From: Globisporangium splendens
Taxonomy: Eukaryota; Oomycota; Peronosporomycetes; Pythiales; Pythiaceae
Reading direction: 5' to 3'
DNA: 64,000 nucleotides
Assembly: GCA_006386115.1 (NCBI GenBank)
Contig: VFIW01000034.1
Coordinates: 310,001 to 374,000 of the forward strand
Numbering within the stretch: the stretch's first letter is position 1; each line of letters starts with the position of its first letter. The notes beneath the pieces were generated by a model, which worked only from the letters and a program-made list of their open reading frames with translations, was not told the origin of the DNA and did not search any database. Shown piece by piece: positions 21,752-31,337 of this stretch. The position numbers were made by a program, and so were the translations under genes.

Positions 21752-23257
21752 TCAGGATCTCTTGGCGCCCGTGCCGTCCACATTGACGAGGATACTCTGC
21801 TGGCGATTCGCGACCAGCATCTCCGACAGCAAACTGTTGGATGTATCTCCCGAGATGACCGTCTGCTTGTTCTGGCTCAAAGCCGCGAGCATGTCGAGCT
21901 TCTTCATCTCGAGCATGTGGAGTCGGTATTTCTCGAGCTTTTTGGCGGCGGCACCTTCGGCACGCGCCACGATCTCGGCAGCCTTGGCGGCGCCACTAAC
22001 GCGGATCTCGTCCACCGCAGCCTGCAGCTGCACGTCAAGGGCTTCCTTTTCGGCCTTGACCATCTCGATGTCCGCATCGCAATGCGCCGAGATTTCTGCC
22101 GCAATACGTTGCGTGTCGGCGCGGATCTGCGCGATCTTGAGCTCGGCCTCCACGCGCACGTTGTTGCACTTGACGCGCGTCTCCTGCTCGATCTGCTCTT
22201 GCACCAGTCGGGTGTCCGCGAGAATGAGGTCGATCTCTTTCTGGATCTCGGCGCACTTGGCTTTGCCCGTCTGCTCTTCCTCCATGAGCATCATCTTGCG
22301 CGCGAGCTTGGTCGTGTCGATCTCTTCCTTGTACTGCAGAAGCTGCATGTCGCTCATCTGCTTCATGTTTTGCTCCTTGATCGCGCTCAAGTGTGTCGTG
22401 CGGCTCTGCATTTGCTCCTGGAACGCATCTGGCAACGTGACGTTCGTGATCGCGACGCTCGTGATCTGCACGCCGTACGTGTTGAATTGTGCGTTCAGGT
22501 TGCGCTTGATATCCTCCGTCACGCAGTAGATCACCTTCGCGGCTGGCGGATCTTCGACCACGAACATGTCGCCAACCTGGTCGGACTTCGGAGTGTTGAG
22601 CTCATCTTGCATCGGCTGGTGGTTGGTGCGAAAGTTGAGTGCACCCGTCTGGAACCGCTCTTTCATCGTGCCATCGCGCAACTGGTACACTTCAGTGTGC
22701 ATCACGCTACGCGCGAGTGCGCGCACGGCCTCGTCCTGAGCAGCGCGGAGCTGCACTTCGAGACCATTCGGACCGAGTTCGTACACGAATCGGCGCACGA
22801 GTTCGGGGTCTTCACCCTTCGATTCGTCGCCCATGATGCGCAGCACGAGGCACATGTCGATACCGACCGTGACATCGTCTGCGGTCTTGCAACCCTTCAC
22901 AGGCGTGTCAAACACGATGTACTGCTTCGTGACCAAGTGCGCGACCTTGGTAAAGAGCGACGCGTAGTGGAAGCCTGGAGGCCACACGGCCGTGCGGGCG
23001 CCATTCGGTCCTCTGTAGTCGAGGTCGCGACCTTGGCGCTGCACGAGCGCGTACATGCCCTCAGGCACACGGATGTAGGGTTTCACGGGCGAGCGACCAG
23101 GGTTGATGATCACGACGGTGTTGCCGTCGTAGCACGCGCCAAAGATGCGATTCGCCGAGTCGACGCGCCACGCCGAGCGGTAGAGGAGGCGTGTCTGGTG
23201 CTGCGGACCGCCGGGGGCTTCCTCCGAAGTCAAGTGCTTGCTGTTGCCACCGCCCAT
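21752..23257 (-). CDS. SPFH/band-7 (flotillin/prohibitin-like) protein, predicted N-myristoylated
   Basis: A single exon of 501 aa from ATG 23257. The frame is open a further 24 codons upstream but without an ATG, so an upstream exon is possible. The chosen start gives MGGGNSKH, a good N-myristoylation signal (Gly2, Ser6), as in flotillins. The SPFH domain spans about residues 60-290 (IRVPEGMYALVQRQG, VAHLVTKQYIVFDTPVKG, YGVQITSVAITNVTLPDAF). A long charged coiled coil follows (KCAEIQKEIDLILADTR...AAEISAHCDADIEMVKAE), with an Ala/Glu-rich oligomerisation segment and SLLSEMLVANRQQ at the end. Such proteins form membrane scaffolds. It is divergently paired with a related gene at 24563. Confidence 0.87.
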   Translation of the reverse strand: MGGGNSKHLTSEEAPGGPQHQTRLLYRSAWRVDSANRIFGACYDGNTVVIINPGRSPVKPYIRVPEGMYALVQRQGRDLDYRGPNGARTAVWPPGFHYASLFTKVAHLVTKQYIVFDTPVKGCKTADDVTVGIDMCLVLRIMGDESKGEDPELVRRFVYELGPNGLEVQLRAAQDEAVRALARSVMHTEVYQLRDGTMKERFQTGALNFRTNHQPMQDELNTPKSDQVGDMFVVEDPPAAKVIYCVTEDIKRNLNAQFNTYGVQITSVAITNVTLPDAFQEQMQSRTTHLSAIKEQNMKQMSDMQLLQYKEEIDTTKLARKMMLMEEEQTGKAKCAEIQKEIDLILADTRLVQEQIEQETRVKCNNVRVEAELKIAQIRADTQRIAAEISAHCDADIEMVKAEKEALDVQLQAAVDEIRVSGAAKAAEIVARAEGAAAKKLEKYRLHMLEMKKLDMLAALSQNKQTVISGDTSNSLLSEMLVANRQQSILVNVDGTGAKRS

Positions 23258-24562
23258 GCTGTTGCTGCTGCCGTTGGATGCGCTGGTGGTGAACAGAGAG
23301 TGAGGCGAGGTTTCTTGGGCTTGTTGCAAATTGAACTATGAGGCGATGCAGACGCGCTTCGTGGCATGGTACGCTCAGTGAGTGGGTACACAGGGAGCAG
23401 CCTTGTCTTTGTGGTGCCTGTTTGAGGAAGGAAGGTGCGAGAGGGACAAGTCGGCAATTTCCATGTGATCCCTTCGCAAGGTGTCCACAGAAAAGCCAGT
23501 TATATCCACAATGCGGACCGGAGTGATGGTCGAATCGTGTCCACAGAAAAAAGGCACACACCTACACCCATCAATGAGAGAGTGATGGTCCTTGCACTTG
23601 GCTTCTGTGATGGATGCTGCTTTGATTTCGTGGTGCCTGTGACCATAACATTCGTGCCAACCTCCGGTATGCGTGCGTTGTGACAAACAGCACATGGTGG
23701 TCGCGCTTTGCCCATGAAACGTGCCCTCATGTTTAAAATGTGCGCAGCTGCAGTGGTGGTCGTTGCACTTCCGTGTTGGAAATTTTGTCAGGTGTGGCAG
23801 CGGTTGACAGACAATGAACGGAGATTCGCCTGGCTCCTTCTCGTTATGTGGTGTGCAGAGCAGCGATTGATTGAAGCTTCGTGCGCAAGGCTTCTCCGCC
23901 CCGCGACCTGCGTCACCAACGCGTATGGAGCATGTGGCGCTCGTTGTGCTGTTCGAAAGATTCCTCGCCACCTCGTGAGCACTATCGAACACTACGTTTC
24001 TCTCAACTGTCAAGCCACCACTCATTTCATAACCTACACCTCTCACTCGCAACTTTGGTCAATCGTCGCACACATGAAACGACACGCGCGCAGCCCACAC
24101 CTCCTTGTCACAGAAAAAAGTGAAAATGGGTATAAATCCATGTGAATACAGTACACATGACTTAATATGTCGCGCCATGCACCGTGAAGCCAACTTCCAG
24201 ATCAGCAAAAGTGCAGGTTCACCCACCAACAGATTCGTGGCGCTGCAGGGGGAAGCGAATCTCCTGGTCCCACGCACGCGTTGGACTCGCCACCCCAATG
24301 ATTTTATCATGCGATTTTCCGAACGTGTATCCACTTTTTTGGCGAAATTGTAGGTACACATCGTGCTGAACACGAAGATACGCGACCAGTACGCATGTAC
24401 CCACCGACGCTGAGACCGTCGCTCTTCAACATAACACGTACACATGGCGGTCTCTTTGCGTGGAAAGAGAGGAGAAAATATTAGCAAAGCCCCATTTCCA
24501 AATTTCCAGCGCAACCCACAGGACACTCCATTTTCTCGCCTTGACCCACGTCGACGCTCCCG
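23258..24562. promoter_or_regulatory. Bidirectional promoter region between two SPFH genes
   Basis: About 1.3 kb between divergent starts. It contains dispersed short repeats such as TGTCCACAGAAAA (near 23479 and 23538) and GTG(A/G)TGGTC(C/G)TTGCACTT (near 23584 and 23754). An initiator-like TCCATTTTCTCG lies about 35 nt before the ATG at 24563. No frame has convincing coding character. Confidence 0.45.
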
Positions 24563-25914
24563 ATGGCGCAGCTCGCTCAGCACAACACGATGCACGGAGG
24601 TCGCTACAACGACCGCACGAACCACCTCATCCAGGCCGACATCTCCAAGCCCTCACAAGGTACGAGTGCTGCATTCAAAGCTCAATGTGCTGATACTGAC
24701 AATGTGTCGTTGTGTTTACTGCGGGTTTCGTAGCCATGAAGAAATTTAACGCGAAAGTGGAGAATGGCCGCATCCCGCTGGTGCTCACACCAAAGTACCC
24801 AACGCTCTTCAGCTTCTGCATGCAAGTGCCCTCGGGTATGTGGGTGCTCAAGCAGCAGTGGAACGCGCATGCGGGTATGATGGACCCGGGTCTCAAGATC
24901 TTTTGGCCAGCGTGGAATCGCATTTCCCACATTGTCACCAAGCAAGCGGTCTCGTTCTCCAACCCCGTGCGCTTTTGCCCAACATTAGATAACGTGATGG
25001 TCGACATCGACATCTCGATCAGTTTCCAGATCGGTCCCAAAGAAGAAGACGCTGTGAAGTTTGTGTACACTCTTGGTGCGCACCGCTTTGACGAATTGCT
25101 GTACAGCCTCACCGAAGAAGCGATCCGCGGCCTCGTCCACTCGGTGCGTCATGATCAAGTCCATGACTTGCGCGAAGAGTTTGCACTCGGCATGAAGAAG
25201 GATCTGAACGCCAAGCTCACTGAATACGGCGTGTTCATCCACAACGTCAAGGTCACGAACGTTGAGCTCCCACCCAAACTCTCCGCTACGCTTGAAGAGA
25301 CGACAGCGTTCAAGACGCGCATGGAGGAGCAGGAGAAGAACCACGAGAACCGATTGCGTATCCTTCTCAACGAAGAAACGCAGAAGCTCACTGCACTGCA
25401 GAAGGAGAACGACCGTGCGATCCAGGATTTGCTCGCAGAGAAGACGCGAGCGAGTATTCGCCGCGAAGAGATGCGCACGAACGCTGAAGCCAAGGCACAA
25501 GTCGCGATCGCCAAGCAAATCTCAAAAAACGAAAACAAGATCAAGGAAGTCGAGGGTCTGAAGGACGACGCGGTCGCAACGGCAACCGCCGAGACCGTCG
25601 AGCGCAAATTGCTGCCAACCGTCGAGCTTTCAAACTTGCAAAAGGACTACGAGCAGTACGTGACTGTGGCCAAGATCAAGCGCGATGCCGCCGTCAATGC
25701 CGCCGAGAAAGAAGCCGCCAAGATCCTGGCGAATGCCGACGCCGAAGCAAATTCGGCCACGTTCCTCATCGAGAAGCGCAATTTCGACTACATGGACAAG
25801 AAGATCGGCATGGAGACGCAATTGGCCAAGACCGTACCGCTTGTGATCAGCGGCAAGAACGGCGACGACCTCATTCGCCAGACGTTCCTCCAGACACTCG
25901 ACGCTAAGCGGTAG
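24563..25914 (+). CDS. SPFH/band-7 (flotillin-like) protein
   Basis: Two exons (24563-24659, 24734-25914) give 425 aa. It shares the SPFH pattern with the divergent neighbour: VPSGMWVLKQQWN, ISHIVTKQAVSFSNPVRF, MVDIDISISFQI and YGVFIHNVKVTNVELPPKL. A coiled coil with many Ala, Glu and Lys follows (KDAAVNA-type AAEKEAAKILANADAEANSA). The C-terminus TVPLVISGKNGDDLIRQTFL corresponds to the QTVISGDTSNSLLSEML end of the neighbour. Unlike that protein it lacks a Gly at position 2, so it has no myristoylation signal. The pair probably co-assembles, as flotillin-1/2 or paired prohibitins do; this is inferred from layout and similarity. Confidence 0.85.
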
Positions 25915-26030
25915 GCATTAGTAGTGAGGCGGGAAGTCTCCTTTATTCGACAGAGTGTTTATTCCTATTTTGACAAATATATTGTGTATAGCGCCCACTT
26001 TTACGAACGTCACCGTCATTTTCATTGAAA
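25915..26030. other. Short spacer after the SPFH gene
   Basis: AT-rich sequence that probably includes the 3' UTR of the SPFH gene. No other signal was seen. Confidence 0.4.
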
Positions 26031-26381
26031 ATGACTGCCGAGTCAAGCTTCGCAAAATATAATTTCATCCAATCAGAATGCGCCTTCATCGTCGCGTCAC
26101 CAGTGACTCACCACTGCATGAAACGCCACAACGACGTCATCGAAGAGCTCTTGGCTCTCTCTCCGCATCACAGCACTTCCGATGTGAGTGGTTTTCTAGT
26201 GTCTCTGAATCAGCAATCAATGCCGAATGCATGCGATGCCACGCAATACCATGTTGCGCCTCTGTTGATTGTTCGCAGACAAAATCAAGGTAGGCTTAGC
26301 TTTGTTTTGGTTACGTGGATTTTGTTCATTTTTACGAGTCGTAGAAGTTTATTTGGCCATGACGTTGCCTGGAACATGTAA
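26031..26381 (+). CDS. Possible small spliced gene (66 aa), doubtful
   Basis: An ATG-initiated frame (MTAESSFAKYNFIQSECAF...) ends at a consensus donor GTGAGT after 26183. With an 11-nt exon at 26279-26289 and a last exon at 26345-26381 all phases fit and the product ends LFGHDVAWNM. No similarity is recognised, and short fits of this kind arise by chance. Confidence 0.25.
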   Translation: MTAESSFAKYNFIQSECAFIVASPVTHHCMKRHNDVIEELLALSPHHSTSDVSGFLVSLNQQSMPNACDATQYHVAPLLIVRRQNQGRLSFVLVTWILFIFTSRRSLFGHDVAWNM

Positions 26382-26470
26382 ACGAACGATTCCTAGTACT
26401 GTGCCAAGTTGTAGATAGTCTCATTCGCTGCATTAAGTTGGAAAAACTATGCTGGTGTGACGTGGTTCAC

Positions 26471-27494
26471 TTACAAATTCGCCTTGGTTTCACTGGACGA
26501 CGACTTTTTCTTGAACGAGTCGAGGGCGTGGAGGTTCGCCGGACCGCCCCAGAGTGTCCGGAGCACGCTGTGTTCGTATTCCAGCAGCTGGTCGAGACTG
26601 ACATCGTCTGCGCTCGTGATCACTTTCTTCTGACCGTGAAGTACCTCTACGATAACCAAATCAAGTTAGCCCAACGTCACATATTAACACGACACAATCA
26701 TTCATGGATATATCACCAGAGGTCACCGCGTCGAAAGGTGCCACGAACTCGTGAATGAGTTTGTCTTTCGCTTCCGTGTCCGCGTAAAACACCAAGTCTG
26801 CGAGACCAAGTCTTAGTGCTTCCTCGGGCGACGTCTTCGAAGCAGTGCACAGCAACCGGAGAGCATGCTGACGACCCACCAGTTTGCATAATCGAGCGCC
26901 ACCGCCCCACACAGGAGTGACCCCCATGCGTGCCTGCACAAACTGCACAATCGCGTTTCCCTCGATGAGACGGTAGTCACACGAAGTGGTCAACTCGGCT
27001 CCACCGCCGTAAGCACCACCTTCAATGATCGCAAAGCTCACCAGTGGGAGTCGTCGAAATCGAGTCAGTGTGTCGACCATGAGCACACCCATGGCCGTAC
27101 CCGCTTCATTGGACGTGAGTTGCTTCTGCGCGACACGGAGGTCAGCACCGGCACAGAACCAGCCGCCCGTGCCTTTCAAGATCACCACGTTGAGCTTCGA
27201 GTGCACTTGCGGGTCCTCGAGGCGCGTGACGACGTCTGCGAGTTCGGCCATCATCTTCCCACTGAGCGCATTACGTGCGGACGGGTTGTGGATCTCGATG
27301 ACGGCGACTTTGGTGAGGTCTTCCAGGCCGAACGCGTCAATGCTGCTCTTCAACGCGTCACCATCATCAGAAGGAAGGAGCAGCCGGATACTGTCGTCAT
27401 CACGGCCCATTTGTCGGAGCGTCTCGCGGCATTGCGCCACGAGCGCGGGTTTGTCGTGTGCCAACTCGGTCACGAATGCAAACAGGTTGGACAT
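26471..27494 (-). CDS. ECHDC1-type ethylmalonyl-CoA decarboxylase, copy A (no presequence)
   Basis: Two exons (27494-26717, 26646-26471) give 317 aa. The crotonase fold is evident: VAVIEIHNPSARNALSGKMM, the oxyanion-hole elements KGTGGWFCAGADLR and GGAYGGGAELTTSCDYRL, and the ECHDC1 signature at the end (YEHSVLRTLWGGPANLHAL). ECHDC1 decarboxylates ethylmalonyl-CoA (and methylmalonyl-CoA) made by promiscuous acetyl-CoA carboxylase, a metabolite repair step. This copy begins MSNLFAFVTELAHDK and has no targeting extension, so it is probably cytosolic. The substrate-loop motif reads TPVWGGG where copy B has SPGWGGG. It is an inverted duplicate of the gene at 28468. Confidence 0.9.
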
Positions 27495-28467
27495 GGAGAC
27501 TGGGCTTGTAACTTCTACTAGTGGTTGGGGTGTTAGAGCAAGGGGAAGAATTGAATTGTGAGCACGACACGCACGCTCTTCGCCTGCGCTGGCGCCACCT
27601 GTTTATGCGAGCGGCTCCGGAATGCCGGCGCTCGCGTCCTCAATGACGTCGACTTTGCCTTTTGCGAAATGGACTCGGCGTCGCTCGGACAGAGGGGACA
27701 GTGAAGGTCGTTTCTCGGTCGTCCGCTAATGGCGCCTTCTGATTGGCTGAATTGAGTGACTCCGGTTATGATGGATGGATGCTGGTTCATCCTAGCTCGA
27801 GGTCACGAGATATCATGTGTGCTTTCGCAGCATGTGTGTGCTGAAGATCAACTAGCCAAGCAAACTCCAAGGCTATCGTGACCCCATGGGAGGCGCGCCA
27901 TTCTTTCATCGTCATTACGGATCAGTGTTGAAGAATCGAGATGCCATGATGACACCCCCGCCACCATCACTCCCACTGCTGAGCTGATACATCAGCACCC
28001 CGAGTCGTGAGTGTCGGCAGTGCGCCAGCGTATATACGCCCACTGTATCTGTGCTGCCTGAGTCAGCTGAGGATTTGTCTTCTTCTCACTTGGCTCCAGG
28101 CAGTTTACACGTTGCTAGTTCGTTCTTGTAATACTTTGCGTACAGCAGCAACGGTTTGCCTCGCACAGAGGACGTAGAAGGGATTAGCGCTGCTGGAAAT
28201 CCACTACTCGATTAGAAAGTAAATCCTAAATACTCCGATGACACAGGATCACTCCCTTTTCAATATCAAGTTGAAGTTGTGCTGGTCTCATATGTCCGCT
28301 AGTACCTCTTTTGATATATATTTCACCAAAAAGCATCCTCTTAACGTAAGTATAAACCGTACTTAACAACTCCGTCCACTAATTGCATTAGTAGCCAATC
28401 CAAACGCTCCATTAGTGGACAGGCACAAAGTCCATGAAACGCAATCACGAGCGCCAGTACGTCAAAA
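27495..28467. promoter_or_regulatory. Bidirectional promoter region between the two ECHDC1 copies
   Basis: About 970 nt between divergent starts. On the minus strand an AGCCAATCAG CCAAT box lies about 250 nt upstream of copy A. A GCTGAT/ATCAGC palindrome lies near 27980. Open frames here lack coding character, and I see no remnant of the copy B presequence upstream of copy A. Confidence 0.45.
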
Positions 28468-29721
28468 ATGATCGCAGCCACTTGTGCCTTTTCTCATCGC
28501 CACATGAGCCGCTCGTGCGTGCGCTCGGCAGCGGCGAGGCTTCACGTAGCGCTCACTCGCAGACAGCGCACTTCTCTTTCGCCTTCGCACACGCCGCAAC
28601 ATCTGGCGTCATTCTCCATAGTCGTCCGTCGCTGTGCTTCGACGAACGCAAGCAGAGCCCAACAGATCGATTTTGACGCGATGCCGAACCTGTTTGCATT
28701 CGTGACCGAGTTGGCACACGACAAACCCGCGCTCGTGGCGCAATGCCGCGAGACGCTCCGGCAAATGGGCCGTGATGACGACAGTATCCGGCTGCTCCTT
28801 CCTTCTGATGATGGTGACGCGTTGAAGAGCAGCATTGACGCGTTCGGCCTGGAAGACCTCACCAAAGTCGCCGTCATCGAGATCCACAACCCGTCCGCAC
28901 GTAATGCGCTCAGTGGGAAGATGATGGCCGAACTCGCAGACGTCGTCACGCGCCTCGAGGACCCGCAAGTGCACTCGAAGCTCAACACGGTGATCTTGAA
29001 AGGCACGGGCGGCTGGTTCTGTGCCGGTGCCGACCTCCGTGTCGCGCAGAAGCAGCTCACGTCCAATGAAGCGGGCACAGCCATGGGTGTACTCATGGTC
29101 GACACACTGACTCGATTTCGACGACTCCCGCTGGTGAGCTTTGCGATCATTGAAGGTGGCGCTTACGGTGGTGGAGCCGAGTTGACCACTTCGTGTGACT
29201 ACCGTCTCATCGAGGGAAACGCGATTGTGCAGTTTGTGCAGGCACGCATGGGGGTCTCTCCTGGATGGGGCGGTGGTGCTCGATTATGCAAACTGGTGGG
29301 TCGCCAGCATGCTCTCCGGTTGCTGTGCACTGCTGCGAAGACGTCGCCCGAGGAAGCACTAAGACTTGGTCTCGCAGATTTGGTGTTTTACGCGGACACG
29401 GAAGCGAAAGACAAACTCATTCACGAGTTTGTGTCGCCCTTCGATGCAATAGCCTCAGGTAATTGCTTAACCTCGAGTTATCTGGTTTCTGTAGTGTATA
29501 TATGATCTAACTTCGTGTACGAATGATAATCTCCTGCTTGTGTAGAGGTTCTCCATGGGCAGAAGAAGGTGATCGCGAGCGCAGATGATGTCAATCTCGA
29601 TGAGCTCGTGGACTACGAGCACAGCGTGTTCCGTTCTCTCTGGGGCGGACCCGCAAACCTTCAGGCGCTCGATTCATTCAAGAGAAAATCGTCGTCCAGT
29701 GAAACGAAGGCGAGTCCGTAA
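28468..29721 (+). CDS. ECHDC1-type ethylmalonyl-CoA decarboxylase, copy B (mitochondrial presequence)
   Basis: Two exons (28468-29458, 29546-29721) give 388 aa. From residue 72 (MPNLFAFVTELAHDK) it is almost identical to copy A. The first 70 residues (MIAATCAFSHRHMSRSCVRS... then RRQRTSLSPSHT and VVRRCASTNASRAQQ) are rich in Arg, Ser and Ala with almost no acidic residues, typical of a mitochondrial targeting peptide. The oxyanion-hole motifs and SPGWGGG are intact, and the ECHDC1 terminal signature (FRSLWGGPANLQAL) is present. The internal ATG at codon 72 could also give a cytosolic form. The intron sits at the same codon as in copy A but its sequence has diverged. Confidence 0.9.
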
Positions 29722-29977
29722 ATGGGTGGTCATCGAAAGGCGTCTTCTGATCAACGCACTTCTTCCTGGCATGTGAACGCTACTCGGCTTTACGATTAGA
29801 GACTGGCGCTGAATCATCTGCGACTTCTGGTCGGCATGCCTTCGTAGTTGTCGCCACTTTCAAGAGATACGACCCACGGACGTACTCTCTCCCAGTGCAT
29901 GCATTAATAATCGTTTTTGCTTCCTTGTGCAGTGCGGCTTGACGTTCTTTGATATGAAGGCTTCGATGGACAGTCTC

Positions 29978-30982
29978 TCAATGCCATCGTTCGCGATTCT
30001 GCTGCTCCAATTGTTTCAGCTTCTCCATGTGTGCTGGTGTTGCTGCTGTCTTGTTTGAATCGGCGAGTCTCTTCACATTGTGCCATCGCTGCTGCTTCTC
30101 CGATTTCAGCTTTGCGTGATCGTGCGCCTTCTTCAGCTTCTTCTCCTCGATTAGCAACTGATAGCGCTGCTCTCCGGTGAGGTGAGAGACCCCCATCTGC
30201 TGATAGACTTTTTGGTTGGATGCTCGAAACTTTTGACGCGCTTTCTTCTGTGCAGTAGTGTCTGCCGCAAACTGCGCCTCCTTCTGAGTCTGTGTTTCTC
30301 GAAATTCCGCGATTCGTTTTGCGGCAATGCGTGCACTCTTCTCTGCGATCCGCAGACGTTCAAGCTGCCTGTCAATGACTGGACCGCTTCTTGAAGGAGT
30401 GGTGGACGGTGCTGGTGGTGGCAGCACTGTGTTGGCTGTAACCTCGCCTCTATGACCATGAATGCTCACCAAGTCGAGCAGCTCGTGCGATTTTGTAATT
30501 GTGGGATTTGGCGACGGAGTGCATTCTCGCTCGTCAGCAGACGTTGCATCTATTTGGTAACTCTTGTCATCACTCTCAGATGGTGTATTCGTCAAACTCG
30601 CTTTCGAGATCTCATCTTCGCCTTTCGCTGGAGCAACCGGAGGCTGTTTTTCAATCGAGGACCCAGTATTCTTTCTTGGTGTCGACATAGTCGGACTCTT
30701 TTCCGCGTCAAAGTCGTCCTCACTGTAGCCATCCGCACCACCCTCTGACCCACCTTCTCCAGCAGCGATTAGACCCAATAGTTTTGCTGTCACATTGACA
30801 GCTGCATGCAGCGGATGCACTTGCTCCAGCTCGATCTCGGGCTTCTGGACGCTTGGCTCGCCCTCCCATTCGTCGCCGTCGTACACATCGCCATCGGGGT
30901 CGTCGACTCCTGTCATTGAGTGAGGGTGTTTACCTCGCTCTGCTGACTGGTTTGGCTCTGTGGCTCTGGTGTTGCAGCGCAT
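29978..30982 (-). CDS. Coiled-coil protein of unknown function
   Basis: A single exon of about 334 aa. The start could be ATG 30982 or the better-placed ATG 30916. The N-terminal half is acidic and disordered, with GYSEDDFDAEKSP. The C-terminal half is a basic coiled coil (QLERLRIAEKSARIAAKRIA, GEQRYQLLIEEKKLKKAHDH) ending LKQLEQQNRERWH. A YSEDDFD-like motif followed by a coiled coil is seen in some ciliary proteins, which is only a hint. Confidence 0.65.
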   Translation of the reverse strand: MRCNTRATEPNQSAERGKHPHSMTGVDDPDGDVYDGDEWEGEPSVQKPEIELEQVHPLHAAVNVTAKLLGLIAAGEGGSEGGADGYSEDDFDAEKSPTMSTPRKNTGSSIEKQPPVAPAKGEDEISKASLTNTPSESDDKSYQIDATSADERECTPSPNPTITKSHELLDLVSIHGHRGEVTANTVLPPPAPSTTPSRSGPVIDRQLERLRIAEKSARIAAKRIAEFRETQTQKEAQFAADTTAQKKARQKFRASNQKVYQQMGVSHLTGEQRYQLLIEEKKLKKAHDHAKLKSEKQQRWHNVKRLADSNKTAATPAHMEKLKQLEQQNRERWH

Positions 30983-31337
30983 CGACAAATCCACAACCTG
31001 ATCCGGTTGAAGTGGCTAATTTTGGGTTCCAGTGTACCCATTTATAAAATTTGACAACCAATGACTGGTTTGACTCCCTGGTAACCTTATATGGACTTGC
31101 TTTTTTCTGTTGCTTTTCTGGACACTTCATATCCCCTTCTTATTGCGTACTTGATTGATACACAAATTACAGAGGAAAAACAATCGGTATAACACCAGTA
31201 AAGTCAACTATTAAAAGGTATGATGCCAAATAAATGCTCGACTTCCAGAAAAGCAAGTCTCCCCCTCCTTGATTTCTGTCCTGGAACTCTTGGCTTGGAA
31301 GCATTTTACAAGGAAGACCAGCACAATTATCGTGGCA
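30983..31337. other. Divergent intergenic region
   Basis: About 355 nt between two divergent starts, AT-rich, with no gene and no clear core-promoter motif beyond short T-rich stretches. Confidence 0.4.

Noticed and set aside
21917..23341. 474-codon plus-strand open frame
   Set aside because: Antisense to the SPFH protein; His/Arg/Leu/Val-rich with no domain.
23700..24150. Plus-strand frame of about 145 codons between the SPFH genes
   Set aside because: Cys/Trp-scattered composition without a domain or splice context; read as promoter DNA.
27533..27790. ATG-initiated minus-strand frame upstream of ECHDC1 copy A, considered as a hidden presequence exon
   Set aside because: It contains a CCAAT box, ends in a stop before copy A, has no good donor, and does not resemble the copy B presequence.
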